NCBI RefSeq assembly: GCF_000716675.1
Contig: NZ_JNXT01000005.1
Span: forward strand, 124,001-188,000
Direction of reading: 5' to 3'
Origin: Streptomyces alboflavus
Lineage (GTDB): Bacteria; Actinomycetota; Actinomycetes; Streptomycetales; Streptomycetaceae
DNA: 64,000 nucleotides
In this document: in pieces, positions 8,368 through 16,742 of the stretch
Position numbering within the stretch: position 1 is the stretch's first letter
Layout: every line of letters starts with the position of its first letter
The notes under the pieces: generated by a model
Databases searched by the model: none
What the model saw: only the letters and a program-made list of their open reading frames with translations
Told to the model about the DNA's origin: nothing
Made by a program: the position numbers and the translations under genes

Positions 8368-8790
8368 ATGCTGACCATCACCCAGGCCCTCCACGACCAG
8401 ATCGTCGCGCACGCGCGCAAGGACCACCCCGACGAGGCGTGCGGCGTCGTCGCGGGCCCGGCGGGCAGCGACCGCCCCGAGCGCTTCGTCCCGATGCTGA
8501 ACGCGGCCCGCTCGCCCACGTTCTACGAGTTCGACTCGGCCGACCTGCTGAAGCTCTACCGCGACCTGGACGACCGCGACGAGGAGCCCGTGGTCATCTA
8601 CCACTCGCACACGGCCACCGAGGCCTACCCCTCCCGCACCGACATCACCTACGCCAACGAGCCCGGCGCCCACTATGTCCTGGTCTCCACCGCCGACACC
8701 GACGACGCCGGTTCTTTCCAGTTCCGCTCGTTCCGGATCGTGGACGGGACCGTCACCGAGGAAGAGGTCAAGGTCGTACAGGCATACTGA
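8368..8790 (+). CDS. mec: Mec, JAMM-type metallopeptidase of CysO-dependent cysteine synthesis
   Basis: A 140-residue M67-family zinc peptidase. The JAMM signature is complete: the Glu in HPDEACGVVAG and the metal ligands in VIYHSHTATEAYPSRTDI (HxH followed by Asp). In M. tuberculosis, Mec (Rv1334) removes the newly made cysteine from the C-terminus of the sulfur carrier CysO, with CysM adding it. Those two partners are encoded at 12259 and 12563, but here a cobalamin uptake operon lies between. The gene has its own short upstream region after a terminator. The CysO in this window ends GGMA, so Mec or another peptidase must also expose its Gly-Gly end. Confidence 0.92.
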   Translation: MLTITQALHDQIVAHARKDHPDEACGVVAGPAGSDRPERFVPMLNAARSPTFYEFDSADLLKLYRDLDDRDEEPVVIYHSHTATEAYPSRTDITYANEPGAHYVLVSTADTDDAGSFQFRSFRIVDGTVTEEEVKVVQAY

Positions 8791-8801
8791 TGCCGACCTT
8801 C

Positions 8802-8945
8802 GAGGCGGCAGGACCCAGGAAGCCGGCGGAAATCCGGCGCGGTCCCGCCACTGTGACCGGCCGCGACGCGCGCCCGGGAGTCAGGAACTGACCTGCCGCC
8901 TCCTCCACATGCACTCAGGGGACGCGGAAATCCCCTGGAGGAGGC
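8802..8945 (+). ncRNA. Cobalamin riboswitch with expression-platform hairpin
   Basis: The conserved core is unmistakable: GGAAGCCGG, GAAATCCGGCGCGGTCCC and the B12 box GCCACTGTGA, then GGGAGTCAGGAACTGACC. An 11-bp closing stem joins GAGGCGGCAGG (8802) to CCTGCCGCCTC (8892-8902). It is compact, about 100 bases. A hairpin at 8916-8937 with loop CGCGGAAA abuts the ribosome binding site GGAGGAGG (8937-8944) of the next gene. The B12-bound form is expected to lower expression of the downstream uptake genes by blocking translation. Confidence 0.95.
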
Positions 8946-8954
8946 CCGCACCCC

Positions 8955-9926
8955 ATGCGTACCCGTGCCCTGCTCGCCGCGGCGGCGATCCTGCTGCCCC
9001 TGACGGCGTGCTCGTCGTCCTCGTCGTCCGGCGACGACGACTCCGGGAAGGCCGACGGCAAGGCCGCCGGATTCCCGTACACCGTCACCAACTGCGGGAC
9101 GAAGACGACCTTCGACGCACCCCCGAAGCGCGCGGTCACCATGAACCAGCACGTGACGGAGATCCTCCTCGAACTGGGCCTCAAGGACCGCATCGCCGGC
9201 ACCGCCTACCTCGACGACAAGGTGCTCCCCAAGTACAAGAAGGCGTACGAGTCGACGCCCGTCATCGCCAAGGAGTACCCCTCCTACGAGAAGCTGCTCG
9301 CCGCCAATCCCGACTTCGTGTACGGCGGTTACGCGAGCGCCTTCGCGGCGGGCGACGGCCGCTCCCGCGACGCCCTCGCCAAGTCCGGCATCAAGTCCCG
9401 TCTGAACATCGAGGGCTGCGCCAAGAAGCCCGTCACGATGGACGACGTGTACCGCGAGGTGCGCGAGGCGGGCGCGACGTTCGGGGTCAAGGACCGGGCG
9501 GAGAAGTGGGTGCGCGGCGCCGAGGCCGAACTCGCCCGCGCCGCCGAGAAGTCCAAGGGCGGCGAGCGGCCCGCCGTCTTCGTCTACGACAGCGGCGACA
9601 AGACGGCGTTCACCGCGGGCGGCCGGGGCATCGGCAACGACATCATCGAGCGCGCGGGCGGCCGCAACGTGATGTCCGACCTCGACAAGTCCTTCGGCGA
9701 CGCCTCCTGGGAGACGGTCGTCGACCGCCGCCCGGACGTCATCGTCATCTACGACTACGGCGCGACTACGGTCGCCCAGAAGAAGAAGCGCCTCCTGGAC
9801 GACCCGGCCCTCAAGGACGTCCCGGCGATCAAGAACAAGCGGTTCGCGGTGCTGCCGCTGTCGGACGTGGTGCTGGGGGTGCGGGCGCCGGGGGCGGTGA
9901 AGAAGCTGGCGGAGCAGTTGCGGTGA
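8955..9926 (+). CDS. btuF: Cobalamin ABC transporter substrate-binding lipoprotein (BtuF type)
   Basis: A 323-residue lipoprotein: positively charged start, hydrophobic stretch and lipobox LTAC with Cys at about residue 19, then a Ser/Asp/Lys linker. The rest is a type III periplasmic-binding fold as in BtuF/FecB proteins, with the usual PPKRAVTMNQHVTEILLELGL strand-helix and a C-terminal VVLGVRAPGAVKKLAEQL helix. The upstream cobalamin riboswitch argues that the ligand is vitamin B12 or a corrinoid rather than a siderophore. The stop codon overlaps the start of the permease gene (GTGA), so btuF, btuC and btuD are one operon. Confidence 0.88.
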   Translation: MRTRALLAAAAILLPLTACSSSSSSGDDDSGKADGKAAGFPYTVTNCGTKTTFDAPPKRAVTMNQHVTEILLELGLKDRIAGTAYLDDKVLPKYKKAYESTPVIAKEYPSYEKLLAANPDFVYGGYASAFAAGDGRSRDALAKSGIKSRLNIEGCAKKPVTMDDVYREVREAGATFGVKDRAEKWVRGAEAELARAAEKSKGGERPAVFVYDSGDKTAFTAGGRGIGNDIIERAGGRNVMSDLDKSFGDASWETVVDRRPDVIVIYDYGATTVAQKKKRLLDDPALKDVPAIKNKRFAVLPLSDVVLGVRAPGAVKKLAEQLR

Positions 9927-11056
9927 CCCAGACTCGGCCTGGGGGCAGGTTTCAGCCCGTCCGGCGCTTGAGGACGAGCGCGAAGCGCGATCGGCGGTGC
10001 CCCCGCCCACCCGGGGGGAAAGCGCCCCGCACCCCGCTGGCGTACGGCACGGTCCTAGCCGTGCTGATCGTCGCCCTCGCGGCCGCAGGCACCGCCGCGC
10101 TGGCGTGGGGCTCGGTGAACATCCCGCCCACGGACGTGGTGGACATCCTCACTGGCCAGGCCCACGGCCCGTCCCCGTACCGCACGATCGTCCTCGACGT
10201 CCGCCTCCCCCGGGTCATCCTCGGCGCGGCCGTCGGCGCGGGCCTGGCCGTGGTGGGCACCACCCTCCAGGCCCTGGTCCGCAACCCGCTGGCCGACCCG
10301 TTCCTCCTGGGCGTCTCCTCGGGCGCCTCCGCGGCCGCGGTCTCGGTCATCGTGCTCGGCCTGGGCGCGGGCATGGCGACGACGGTGACGATCCCGACGG
10401 CGTCCTTCGCGGGCGCGTTCCTCGCGCTGCTCGTGGTCTACGCTCTCGCGCGCGAGCCCGGCGGCGGCTTCACGACGACCCGCCTGATCCTCGCGGGCGT
10501 GGCGGTGTCGTACGTCCTGGCGGCCCTGACCAGCCTGATCCTGGTCGTCTCGGCCCGCGCCGACCACCTGAAGGAAGTCCTGTACTGGACCCTCGGCGGC
10601 CTCGGCAGCGCCCGCTGGGACATGCTCGCGCTGCCGCTGACGGTCCTGGCCGTCGGCACGGCACTGCTGATCGCGCTGGCCCGCCCGCTGGACCTGCTCC
10701 TGGTGGGGGAGGAGGGCGCGACGGTCCTCGGCCTGGACACGGCCAGGTTCCGCGCGGGCGTCTTCGTGCTGACGTCGCTGGTGACCGGCGTACTCGTCGC
10801 ACACAGCGGGGCCATCGGCTTCGTCGGCCTGATGGTGCCGCACGCGGCCCGGATGGTGGTGGGCGCGGCGCACCGGGTGCTGCTTCCGGTGGCGGCGCTG
10901 ATGGGGGCGGTGTTCCTGGTGGTGGCGGACCTCGCGGCCCGCACGGTGGCGGCGCCGCAGGACATCCCGGTGGGCGTGCTCACTGCCCTGACCGGCGGCC
11001 CGTTCTTCCTGTGGCTGCTGCGGCGGGGCCGGGCGCGGGAAGGGGCACAGGCATGA
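9923..11056 (+). CDS. btuC: Cobalamin ABC transporter permease (FecCD/BtuC family)
   Basis: A 377-residue permease with about nine to ten membrane helices. Typical FecCD motifs are present: DVRLPRVILGAAVGAGLAVVGTTLQALVRNPLADPFLLGVSSGA, VLYWTLGGLGSARWD and SGAIGFVGLMVPHAARM. The GTG start overlaps the btuF stop by four bases. The first 40 residues are unusual: bases 9950-9994 are a copy of the dispersed intergenic repeat, translated here as a basic stretch FQPVRRLRTSAKRD ahead of the first membrane helix. A later start would also be possible, but no good ribosome binding site is seen there. It passes corrinoid across the membrane with BtuF and BtuD. Confidence 0.88.
   Translation: MTQTRPGGRFQPVRRLRTSAKRDRRCPRPPGGKAPRTPLAYGTVLAVLIVALAAAGTAALAWGSVNIPPTDVVDILTGQAHGPSPYRTIVLDVRLPRVILGAAVGAGLAVVGTTLQALVRNPLADPFLLGVSSGASAAAVSVIVLGLGAGMATTVTIPTASFAGAFLALLVVYALAREPGGGFTTTRLILAGVAVSYVLAALTSLILVVSARADHLKEVLYWTLGGLGSARWDMLALPLTVLAVGTALLIALARPLDLLLVGEEGATVLGLDTARFRAGVFVLTSLVTGVLVAHSGAIGFVGLMVPHAARMVVGAAHRVLLPVAALMGAVFLVVADLAARTVAAPQDIPVGVLTALTGGPFFLWLLRRGRAREGAQA
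9950..9994. repeat. Dispersed GC-rich repeat fragment inside the btuC reading frame (R3)
   Basis: The segment contains CAGCCCGTCCGGCGCTTGAG followed by GACGAGCGCGAAGCGCGATC. It matches the half-element seen in the intergenic repeats at 1105, 13511, 18590 and 31437. Here it lies within the 5' end of btuC and is in frame. Confidence 0.8.
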
Positions 11057-11841
11057 GGCTCCACGTCGAGGACCTCTCGTACGAGACCCCGTCGGGCCGC
11101 CGCCTGGTGGACGCCGTCTCACTCGCCGTCTCCGCAGGCGAGACGGTGGGCCTGGTCGGCCCCAACGGCAGCGGCAAGACGACGCTGCTCCGCTGTGTGT
11201 ACGGGGCGCTGCGGCCCACCGGCGGCCGGGTCCTGCTGGACGGCGACGACCTCGCGGACGCGGGCGTCAAGGCGCGCGCCCGCCGCATCGCCACGGTCCC
11301 GCAGGACGGCCAGACGGGCTTCGAGCTCACCGTCCGCCAGATCGTCGCCATGGGCCGCTCCCCGCACAAACGCTTCTGGGAGGGTGACACCGCCGCCGAC
11401 GAGGACCTGGTCCAGGGCGCCCTGGAGCGGGTCGGCGCCGCCGCCCTGGCCGGACGCGCCTTCGCCCGCCTCTCCGGCGGCGAACGCCAACGCGTCCTGA
11501 CCGCGCGGGCGTTGGTCCAGGAACCGGCCGTCCTCGTCCTGGACGAGCCCACGAACCACCTGGACATCCGCTACCAGCTGGAGATCCTCGGCCTGGTCCG
11601 CGGCCTCGGCACGGCCAACCTGCTCGCCCTGCACGACCTGACCCTCGCCGCGTACTACTGCGACCGCCTGTACGTCCTCGACGCGGGCCGGGTCGTCGCG
11701 TCCGGGCCGCCCGGGGACGTCCTCACCGGCGAGCTCCTGGCGAAGGTGTACGGGGTCGCGGCGGAGGTGGTGGTGCATCCGGCGACGGGGGCGCCGACGG
11801 TGACGTACCTGCCCGGGACGGTGGGGGAGCCCCGGGCCTGA
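11053..11841 (+). CDS. btuD: Cobalamin ABC transporter ATP-binding protein (BtuD/FecE type)
   Basis: A 262-residue ATPase powering the BtuFC importer. Walker A is GPNGSGKTT (residue about 37), the Q-loop is in TVPQDGQTGFELTV, the signature motif is LSGGERQRV, Walker B with catalytic Glu is VLVLDEPTNHLD, and the switch His is in LLALHDLTLA. It starts with ATGA overlapping the btuC stop, so translation is coupled. The order btuF-btuC-btuD behind one cobalamin riboswitch makes a complete corrinoid import operon. Confidence 0.92.
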   Translation: MRLHVEDLSYETPSGRRLVDAVSLAVSAGETVGLVGPNGSGKTTLLRCVYGALRPTGGRVLLDGDDLADAGVKARARRIATVPQDGQTGFELTVRQIVAMGRSPHKRFWEGDTAADEDLVQGALERVGAAALAGRAFARLSGGERQRVLTARALVQEPAVLVLDEPTNHLDIRYQLEILGLVRGLGTANLLALHDLTLAAYYCDRLYVLDAGRVVASGPPGDVLTGELLAKVYGVAAEVVVHPATGAPTVTYLPGTVGEPRA

Positions 11842-11986
11842 GCCCGCAACACCCTGCCTCCCCACGGCCCCGGCACCCTGCCCCCGGCGGCCGGAAGACC
11901 CCACCCCGTCCGGCCACCGAACGCGATCCGTCCGGCATCCGAGATCACATTCCGGGTCCCGGACCGGGAATCGTTACGATGACCGC

Positions 11987-12091
11987 ATGGTTTCGAACGA
12001 CGTGAGCATCGATACGACGCCGGGCGCCCTGCTCGTCGGCCGGCTGCACGTCGACCTGTGCCGTCTCGCCAGCGCCATCTGTCGGCCCTGA
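11987..12091 (+). CDS. Cys-containing leader peptide upstream of cysO-cysM
   Basis: A 34-residue open frame that is easily overlooked. It has the conserved C-terminal pattern of actinobacterial sulfur-gene leader peptides: GRLHVDLCRLASAICRP, with two Cys codons in LCR and ICR. A -10-like TTACGAT lies about 8 bases before the ATG and there is no ribosome binding site, so the message is probably leaderless. The peptide ends 167 bases before cysO. A 7-bp hairpin (12107-12124, loop GAGC) follows within 20 bases of the stop. This is the layout expected of cysteine-responsive attenuation of cysO-cysM; that mechanism is inference. Confidence 0.82.
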   Translation: MVSNDVSIDTTPGALLVGRLHVDLCRLASAICRP

Positions 12092-12258
12092 CGGGCGCCG
12101 CCCCGCCCGCCGCGAGCGCGGCGGTGAGCCACGGCGCCGTACCCGCGGCCCCCGCACCCCCGCCGCCCGCCAGTGCGCGGCGCGCGCTGTGCCCCACCGC
12201 ACCACCCACGCAGCCACCCCGCACCACTCCCGATCCACTCCCGACAGGAGCCCTCCGC

Positions 12259-13510
<1,252 letters not shown>

Positions 13511-13513
<3 letters not shown>

Positions 13514-13735
13514 CCCTGCGGGGCTTTCCCCAATCCCGCCCCTTCCCGAAACCGGGGGCTGCGCCCCCGGACCCCCGCTGATCGGCGCTTCGCGCCTCGT
13601 CCTCAATCGCCGGACGGGCTAAAACCTTGCCGCAGCGGCGACATATCTAGCCCCTCCGGCGATTGAGGAGCGGGGTCTGGGGCGGAGCCCCAGTTACGGG
13701 AAGGGGCGGGACTGGGGAAAGCCCCGCCAGGGCTA
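13511..13735. repeat. Long inverted repeat at a convergent gene junction (copy R2)
   Basis: The arms (from TAGCCCTGCGGGGCTTTCCC on the left) are near-perfect reverse complements and include the stop codons of both flanking genes, cysM (+) and the MazF-like gene (-). The internal sequence matches copy R1, except for a different centre near 13622-13650 with ACATATC. It very likely acts as a two-way terminator. Confidence 0.85.
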
Positions 13736-14191
13736 CCCAGCCAGATGCCGCACCTGATCCCACAGCACCGGATCAACCACCCCCGCCCGCCGCCGAAAGT
13801 CCCACACAGGCACCTCCCGCAACTCATCGGTCTCCAGGAAACTGGCCCGCCCGTGCGCGTCCCCGACGGCCCCGGGCGGCAACGGGATCACCCCGGCCCG
13901 CTCGTCGTGATACTTACTGGTGATCTTCGCGACCCGCACGCTGTCCCCGTGGACACCGAGCACCAGACAGGGCCGGTCCTTCCCCCCGGCCCCACCCTCA
14001 TAGGGCACCCGCGCCCACCAGATCTCCCCGGCCCGAGGCTGCGGCCGCCCACCCCGCTCCCGCCCCCGCGCCCGCCCGGGCGGCCGACGCCGCCGGGCCG
14101 GCCGCCCGGAGCGGGCCCACCCGTCCACAAGGGCGACGGCAAGAGCGAGTACCACCACAGCGGCCAGCGCCGGCCACCACGACGTGTCCAT
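13733..14191 (-). CDS. PemK/MazF-like protein with N-terminal membrane segment
   Basis: A 152-residue protein. Residues 1-25 (MDTSWWPALAAVVVLALAVALV) form one membrane helix or signal anchor, followed by a basic Arg-rich linker and a PemK/MazF fold: GEIWWARVPYE, GKDRPCLVLG, KITSKYHDE, and the C-terminal FLETDELREVPVWDFRRRAGVVDPVLWDQV. There is no adjacent antitoxin, and the fold is tethered to a membrane segment, so it may not be an mRNA-cleaving toxin. It occupies the place where M. tuberculosis has a rhomboid gene and murI. Function is uncertain; the domain call is moderately firm. Confidence 0.75.
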   Translation of the reverse strand: MDTSWWPALAAVVVLALAVALVDGWARSGRPARRRRPPGRARGRERGGRPQPRAGEIWWARVPYEGGAGGKDRPCLVLGVHGDSVRVAKITSKYHDERAGVIPLPPGAVGDAHGRASFLETDELREVPVWDFRRRAGVVDPVLWDQVRHLAG

Positions 14192-14387
14192 GGCCCCGAC
14201 GGTACCGGCGCCCCCCGCTCCGCGCCGCCGCACCCAACCCCTTCGGGCGCCCCCGAACCGGTGACACCCCAGGTGAGTTCGCCCACAACGGCCCACGACG
14301 GAGGAGCGAGGCGCCCTTTCGCGCTTTACGCTCGACGGACCGCACGCCCCCGTTTCCCCCGATCGCCAGCGTGGAGGTTCCAGCTCT

Positions 14388-15143
14388 ATGAAGCTCACCG
14401 TCGTCGGCTGCTCGGGGTCGTTTCCGTCCGCGGACTCGGCCTGCTCGAGCTACCTCGTCGAGGCCGACGGCTTCCGGCTGCTGCTCGACATGGGCAACGG
14501 CGCCCTGGGCGAGCTGCAGCGCCACATCGGTCTGTACGACCTCGACGCGATCTTCCTCAGCCATCTGCACGCCGATCACTGCATTGACATGTGCGCGTAC
14601 TTCGTGGCCCGCTACTACCGCCACGACGGCGGCCGCTGCGCCCCCATCCCGGTCTACGGCCCCGAGGGCACCGAGCAGCGCCTGACCACGGCGTACGCCG
14701 ACACGCCCTCCGCGTCGTCGATGAGCGAGGTCTTCGACTTCCACACGGTCAAGCCCGGGGCCTTCGAGATCGGCCCGTTCTCGGTGCGTACGGAGAAGGT
14801 GTGCCACCCCGTCGAGGCGTACGCGATCAGGGTCGAGCACGACGGCCGGTCGCTGACGTACTCCGGGGACACCGGCACCTGCGCGGCCCTCGACGAACTC
14901 GCGGCCGACACCGATCTGTTCCTCTGCGAGGCCGCGTTCACGCACGGCAAGGAGAACATCCCGGACCTGCACCTCAACGGCCGCGAGGCCGGGGAGTCCG
15001 CCGTTCGCGCGGGCGCGCGGCGCCTGGTGCTCACGCACATCCCGCCGTGGACGGACCCGGCGGTGAACCTCGCCGACGCCCGGGAGGTCTTCACCGGCGG
15101 CCCGACGGAGCTGGCGGCGGCAGGGGCTACGTACGAGATCTGA
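14388..15143 (+). CDS. Metallo-beta-lactamase-fold hydrolase (Rv1339-like)
   Basis: A 251-residue hydrolase with the metal motif SHLHADHCID (HxHxDH) near residue 60 and further metal ligands in YSGDTGTC and LTHIPPW. It is the orthologue by position of M. tuberculosis Rv1339, which has been reported as an atypical class II cAMP phosphodiesterase, and resembles RNase Z-type enzymes. Gene order (cysM upstream, rph and rdgB downstream) supports this. GTGGAGG precedes the ATG by about 10 bases. It ends at a perfect 20-bp hairpin shared with the convergent nagE2. The substrate is inferred from the Rv1339 work, not from sequence. Confidence 0.88.
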   Translation: MKLTVVGCSGSFPSADSACSSYLVEADGFRLLLDMGNGALGELQRHIGLYDLDAIFLSHLHADHCIDMCAYFVARYYRHDGGRCAPIPVYGPEGTEQRLTTAYADTPSASSMSEVFDFHTVKPGAFEIGPFSVRTEKVCHPVEAYAIRVEHDGRSLTYSGDTGTCAALDELAADTDLFLCEAAFTHGKENIPDLHLNGREAGESAVRAGARRLVLTHIPPWTDPAVNLADAREVFTGGPTELAAAGATYEI

Positions 15144-15192
15144 GAGTCCTCGGACGGGTGCGGGCGGGTGCGGACGAGTAAGGACGAGTACA

Positions 15193-15236
15193 ACGGCGTG
15201 GGCCCCGGAACCTTGTGGTTCCGGGGCCCACGCCGT
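15193..15236. terminator. Perfect 20-bp two-way hairpin terminator
   Basis: The arm from 15193 (ACGGCGTGGGCCCCGG...) pairs without mismatch with 15217-15236 around a TTGT loop. It lies between the convergent MBL hydrolase and nagE2 genes. Confidence 0.9.
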
Positions 15237-15251
15237 CGTGCGGGGTGAGGC

Positions 15252-16502
15252 TCACGCCTTGGTGAGGTCCTCGATCTCCTCCTCGGGCTCACGGCCCGGG
15301 GTCGGGATGTTGAACTTGACGATCGCGAAGCGGAAGACGACGTAGTAGACCGCGGCGAACGCCAGGCCGATCGGGATGATCAGCCACGGCTTCTCGGCGA
15401 ACTTCCAGTTCAGGACGTAGTCGATGGCGCCCGCCGAGAACGTGAAGCCGTGGTGCACGCCCAGGGCCCAGGTGACGGTCATGGCGACGGCTGTGAGGAT
15501 CGCGTGGATCACGTACAGGACCGGCGCGATGAACATGAAGGCGAACTCGATCGGCTCGGTGATGCCGGTGACGAACGAGGTCAGCGCGAGGGACATCATC
15601 ATGCCGCCGACGACCTTGCGGCGCTCGGGGCGGGCGGTGTGGGTGATGGCCAGGGCCACGGCCGGCAGCGCGAACATCATGATCGGGAAGAAGCCGGACA
15701 TGAACTGACCCGCGGTCGGGTCGCCGTGCATGAAGCGCTGGATGTCGCCGTGCCAGACGGCACCGGCGGAGTCGGTGAAGGAGCCGATCTCCTGCCAGGC
15801 GACGGTGTTCACGAACTGGTGCATGCCGACCGGCAGGAGCGCGCGGTTGACCACGCCGAAGATGCCGGCGCCGACCGAGCCGAGGTCGGTCATCCACTCG
15901 CCGAAGTTGGTGATGGCGTCACCGACCGGGCCCCAGGCGAGGCCGAAGACGACACCCAGGGCGGTGCCGATGAAGGCCATCAGGATCGGGACCAGGCGGC
16001 GGCCGTTGAAGAAGCCGAGCCAGTCCACCAGCTTGGTGCGGTGGAACCGCTGCCAGACCACGGCGGATATGAGGCCCATGATGATGCCGCCGAAGACCTT
16101 CGGGTCGTTGTACGTCGCGGCGACGTCCGCACCCTTGGTGATCTTCGCCTCGGTGACCGGGAACGCGGTCAGCACGTTCTTGTAGACCAGGAAGCCGACG
16201 AGCGCGGCCAGCGCGGTCGAGCCGTCCGCCTTCTTGGCGAAGCCGATCGCGACACCGATGCAGAACAGCAGCGGCATGTTCGCGAAGACGGCGTCACCGG
16301 CGGTGGCGAAGACCGTGGCGACCTTGCCCCAGCCGAGGCCGTCGGCGCCGAACACGTCCGGCTGGCCGAGGCGCAGCAGGATGCCCGCCGCGGGCAGGAC
16401 AGCGATCGGCAGCTGCAGGCTGCGGCCCACCTTCTGCAGACCCTGCAACACACTTGAGCCCCGCTTCTTCGCGGGCGCCGCCTTGGCGGTGGCCGTACTC
16501 AT
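15252..16502 (-). CDS. nagE2: N-acetylglucosamine PTS permease EIIC
   Basis: A 416-residue EIIC membrane component of the glucose/GlcNAc PTS family. Marks include LQLPIAVLPAAGILLRLGQPDVFG near the start, HGDPTAGQFMSGFFPIMMFALPAVALAIT, and GITEPIEFAFMFIAPVLYVIH, the sugar-site region. It has no fused EIIB; the separate EIIB is encoded at 18280. I chose the ATG at 16502, preceded by GGAGGAA, over 16514. Two DasR-type operators lie upstream. Position next to a second EIIC gene and nagF matches nagE2 of Streptomyces coelicolor, the main GlcNAc transporter. Confidence 0.92.
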   Translation of the reverse strand: MSTATAKAAPAKKRGSSVLQGLQKVGRSLQLPIAVLPAAGILLRLGQPDVFGADGLGWGKVATVFATAGDAVFANMPLLFCIGVAIGFAKKADGSTALAALVGFLVYKNVLTAFPVTEAKITKGADVAATYNDPKVFGGIIMGLISAVVWQRFHRTKLVDWLGFFNGRRLVPILMAFIGTALGVVFGLAWGPVGDAITNFGEWMTDLGSVGAGIFGVVNRALLPVGMHQFVNTVAWQEIGSFTDSAGAVWHGDIQRFMHGDPTAGQFMSGFFPIMMFALPAVALAITHTARPERRKVVGGMMMSLALTSFVTGITEPIEFAFMFIAPVLYVIHAILTAVAMTVTWALGVHHGFTFSAGAIDYVLNWKFAEKPWLIIPIGLAFAAVYYVVFRFAIVKFNIPTPGREPEEEIEDLTKA

Positions 16503-16559
16503 GTCTTCCTCCATGTGCGGGTGCTGTCAGGGGACAGTTCAGGGGGTGCGACAGCATCC

Positions 16560-16593
16560 AGGTGGTCTACACCACTCAGTGGTGTAGACCTGT
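16560..16593 (-). promoter_or_regulatory. Two adjacent DasR (dre) operators upstream of nagE2
   Basis: AGGTGGTCTACACCACT (16560-16576) and AGTGGTGTAGACCTGT (16578-16593) each match the dre consensus built on TGGTCTAGACCA. They lie 58-91 bases before the nagE2 start, in promoter position. DasR is the GntR-type repressor of GlcNAc genes, released by amino-sugar phosphates. Confidence 0.88.
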
Positions 16594-16667
16594 TGTAACA
16601 CGGTCAAGGCGACATAAGGAACCCACGATTCCTGTGGGGTCGGCCATAACACCGCATCCACGGCGAA

Positions 16668-16697
16668 AGGCCCCCGGACCATAGGGTCCGAGGGCCT
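16668..16697 (-). terminator. Hairpin terminator downstream of nagE1
   Basis: AGGCCCCCGGACC pairs with GGTCCGAGGGCCT, with one mismatch, around a 4-base loop, 46 bases past the nagE1 stop on the minus strand. It separates nagE1 from the nagE2 promoter. Confidence 0.75.
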
Positions 16698-16742
16698 GGC
16701 AAAGGGTATCGCGGCAGGTTCCGCTTCCGTGCGGATGCCTGC

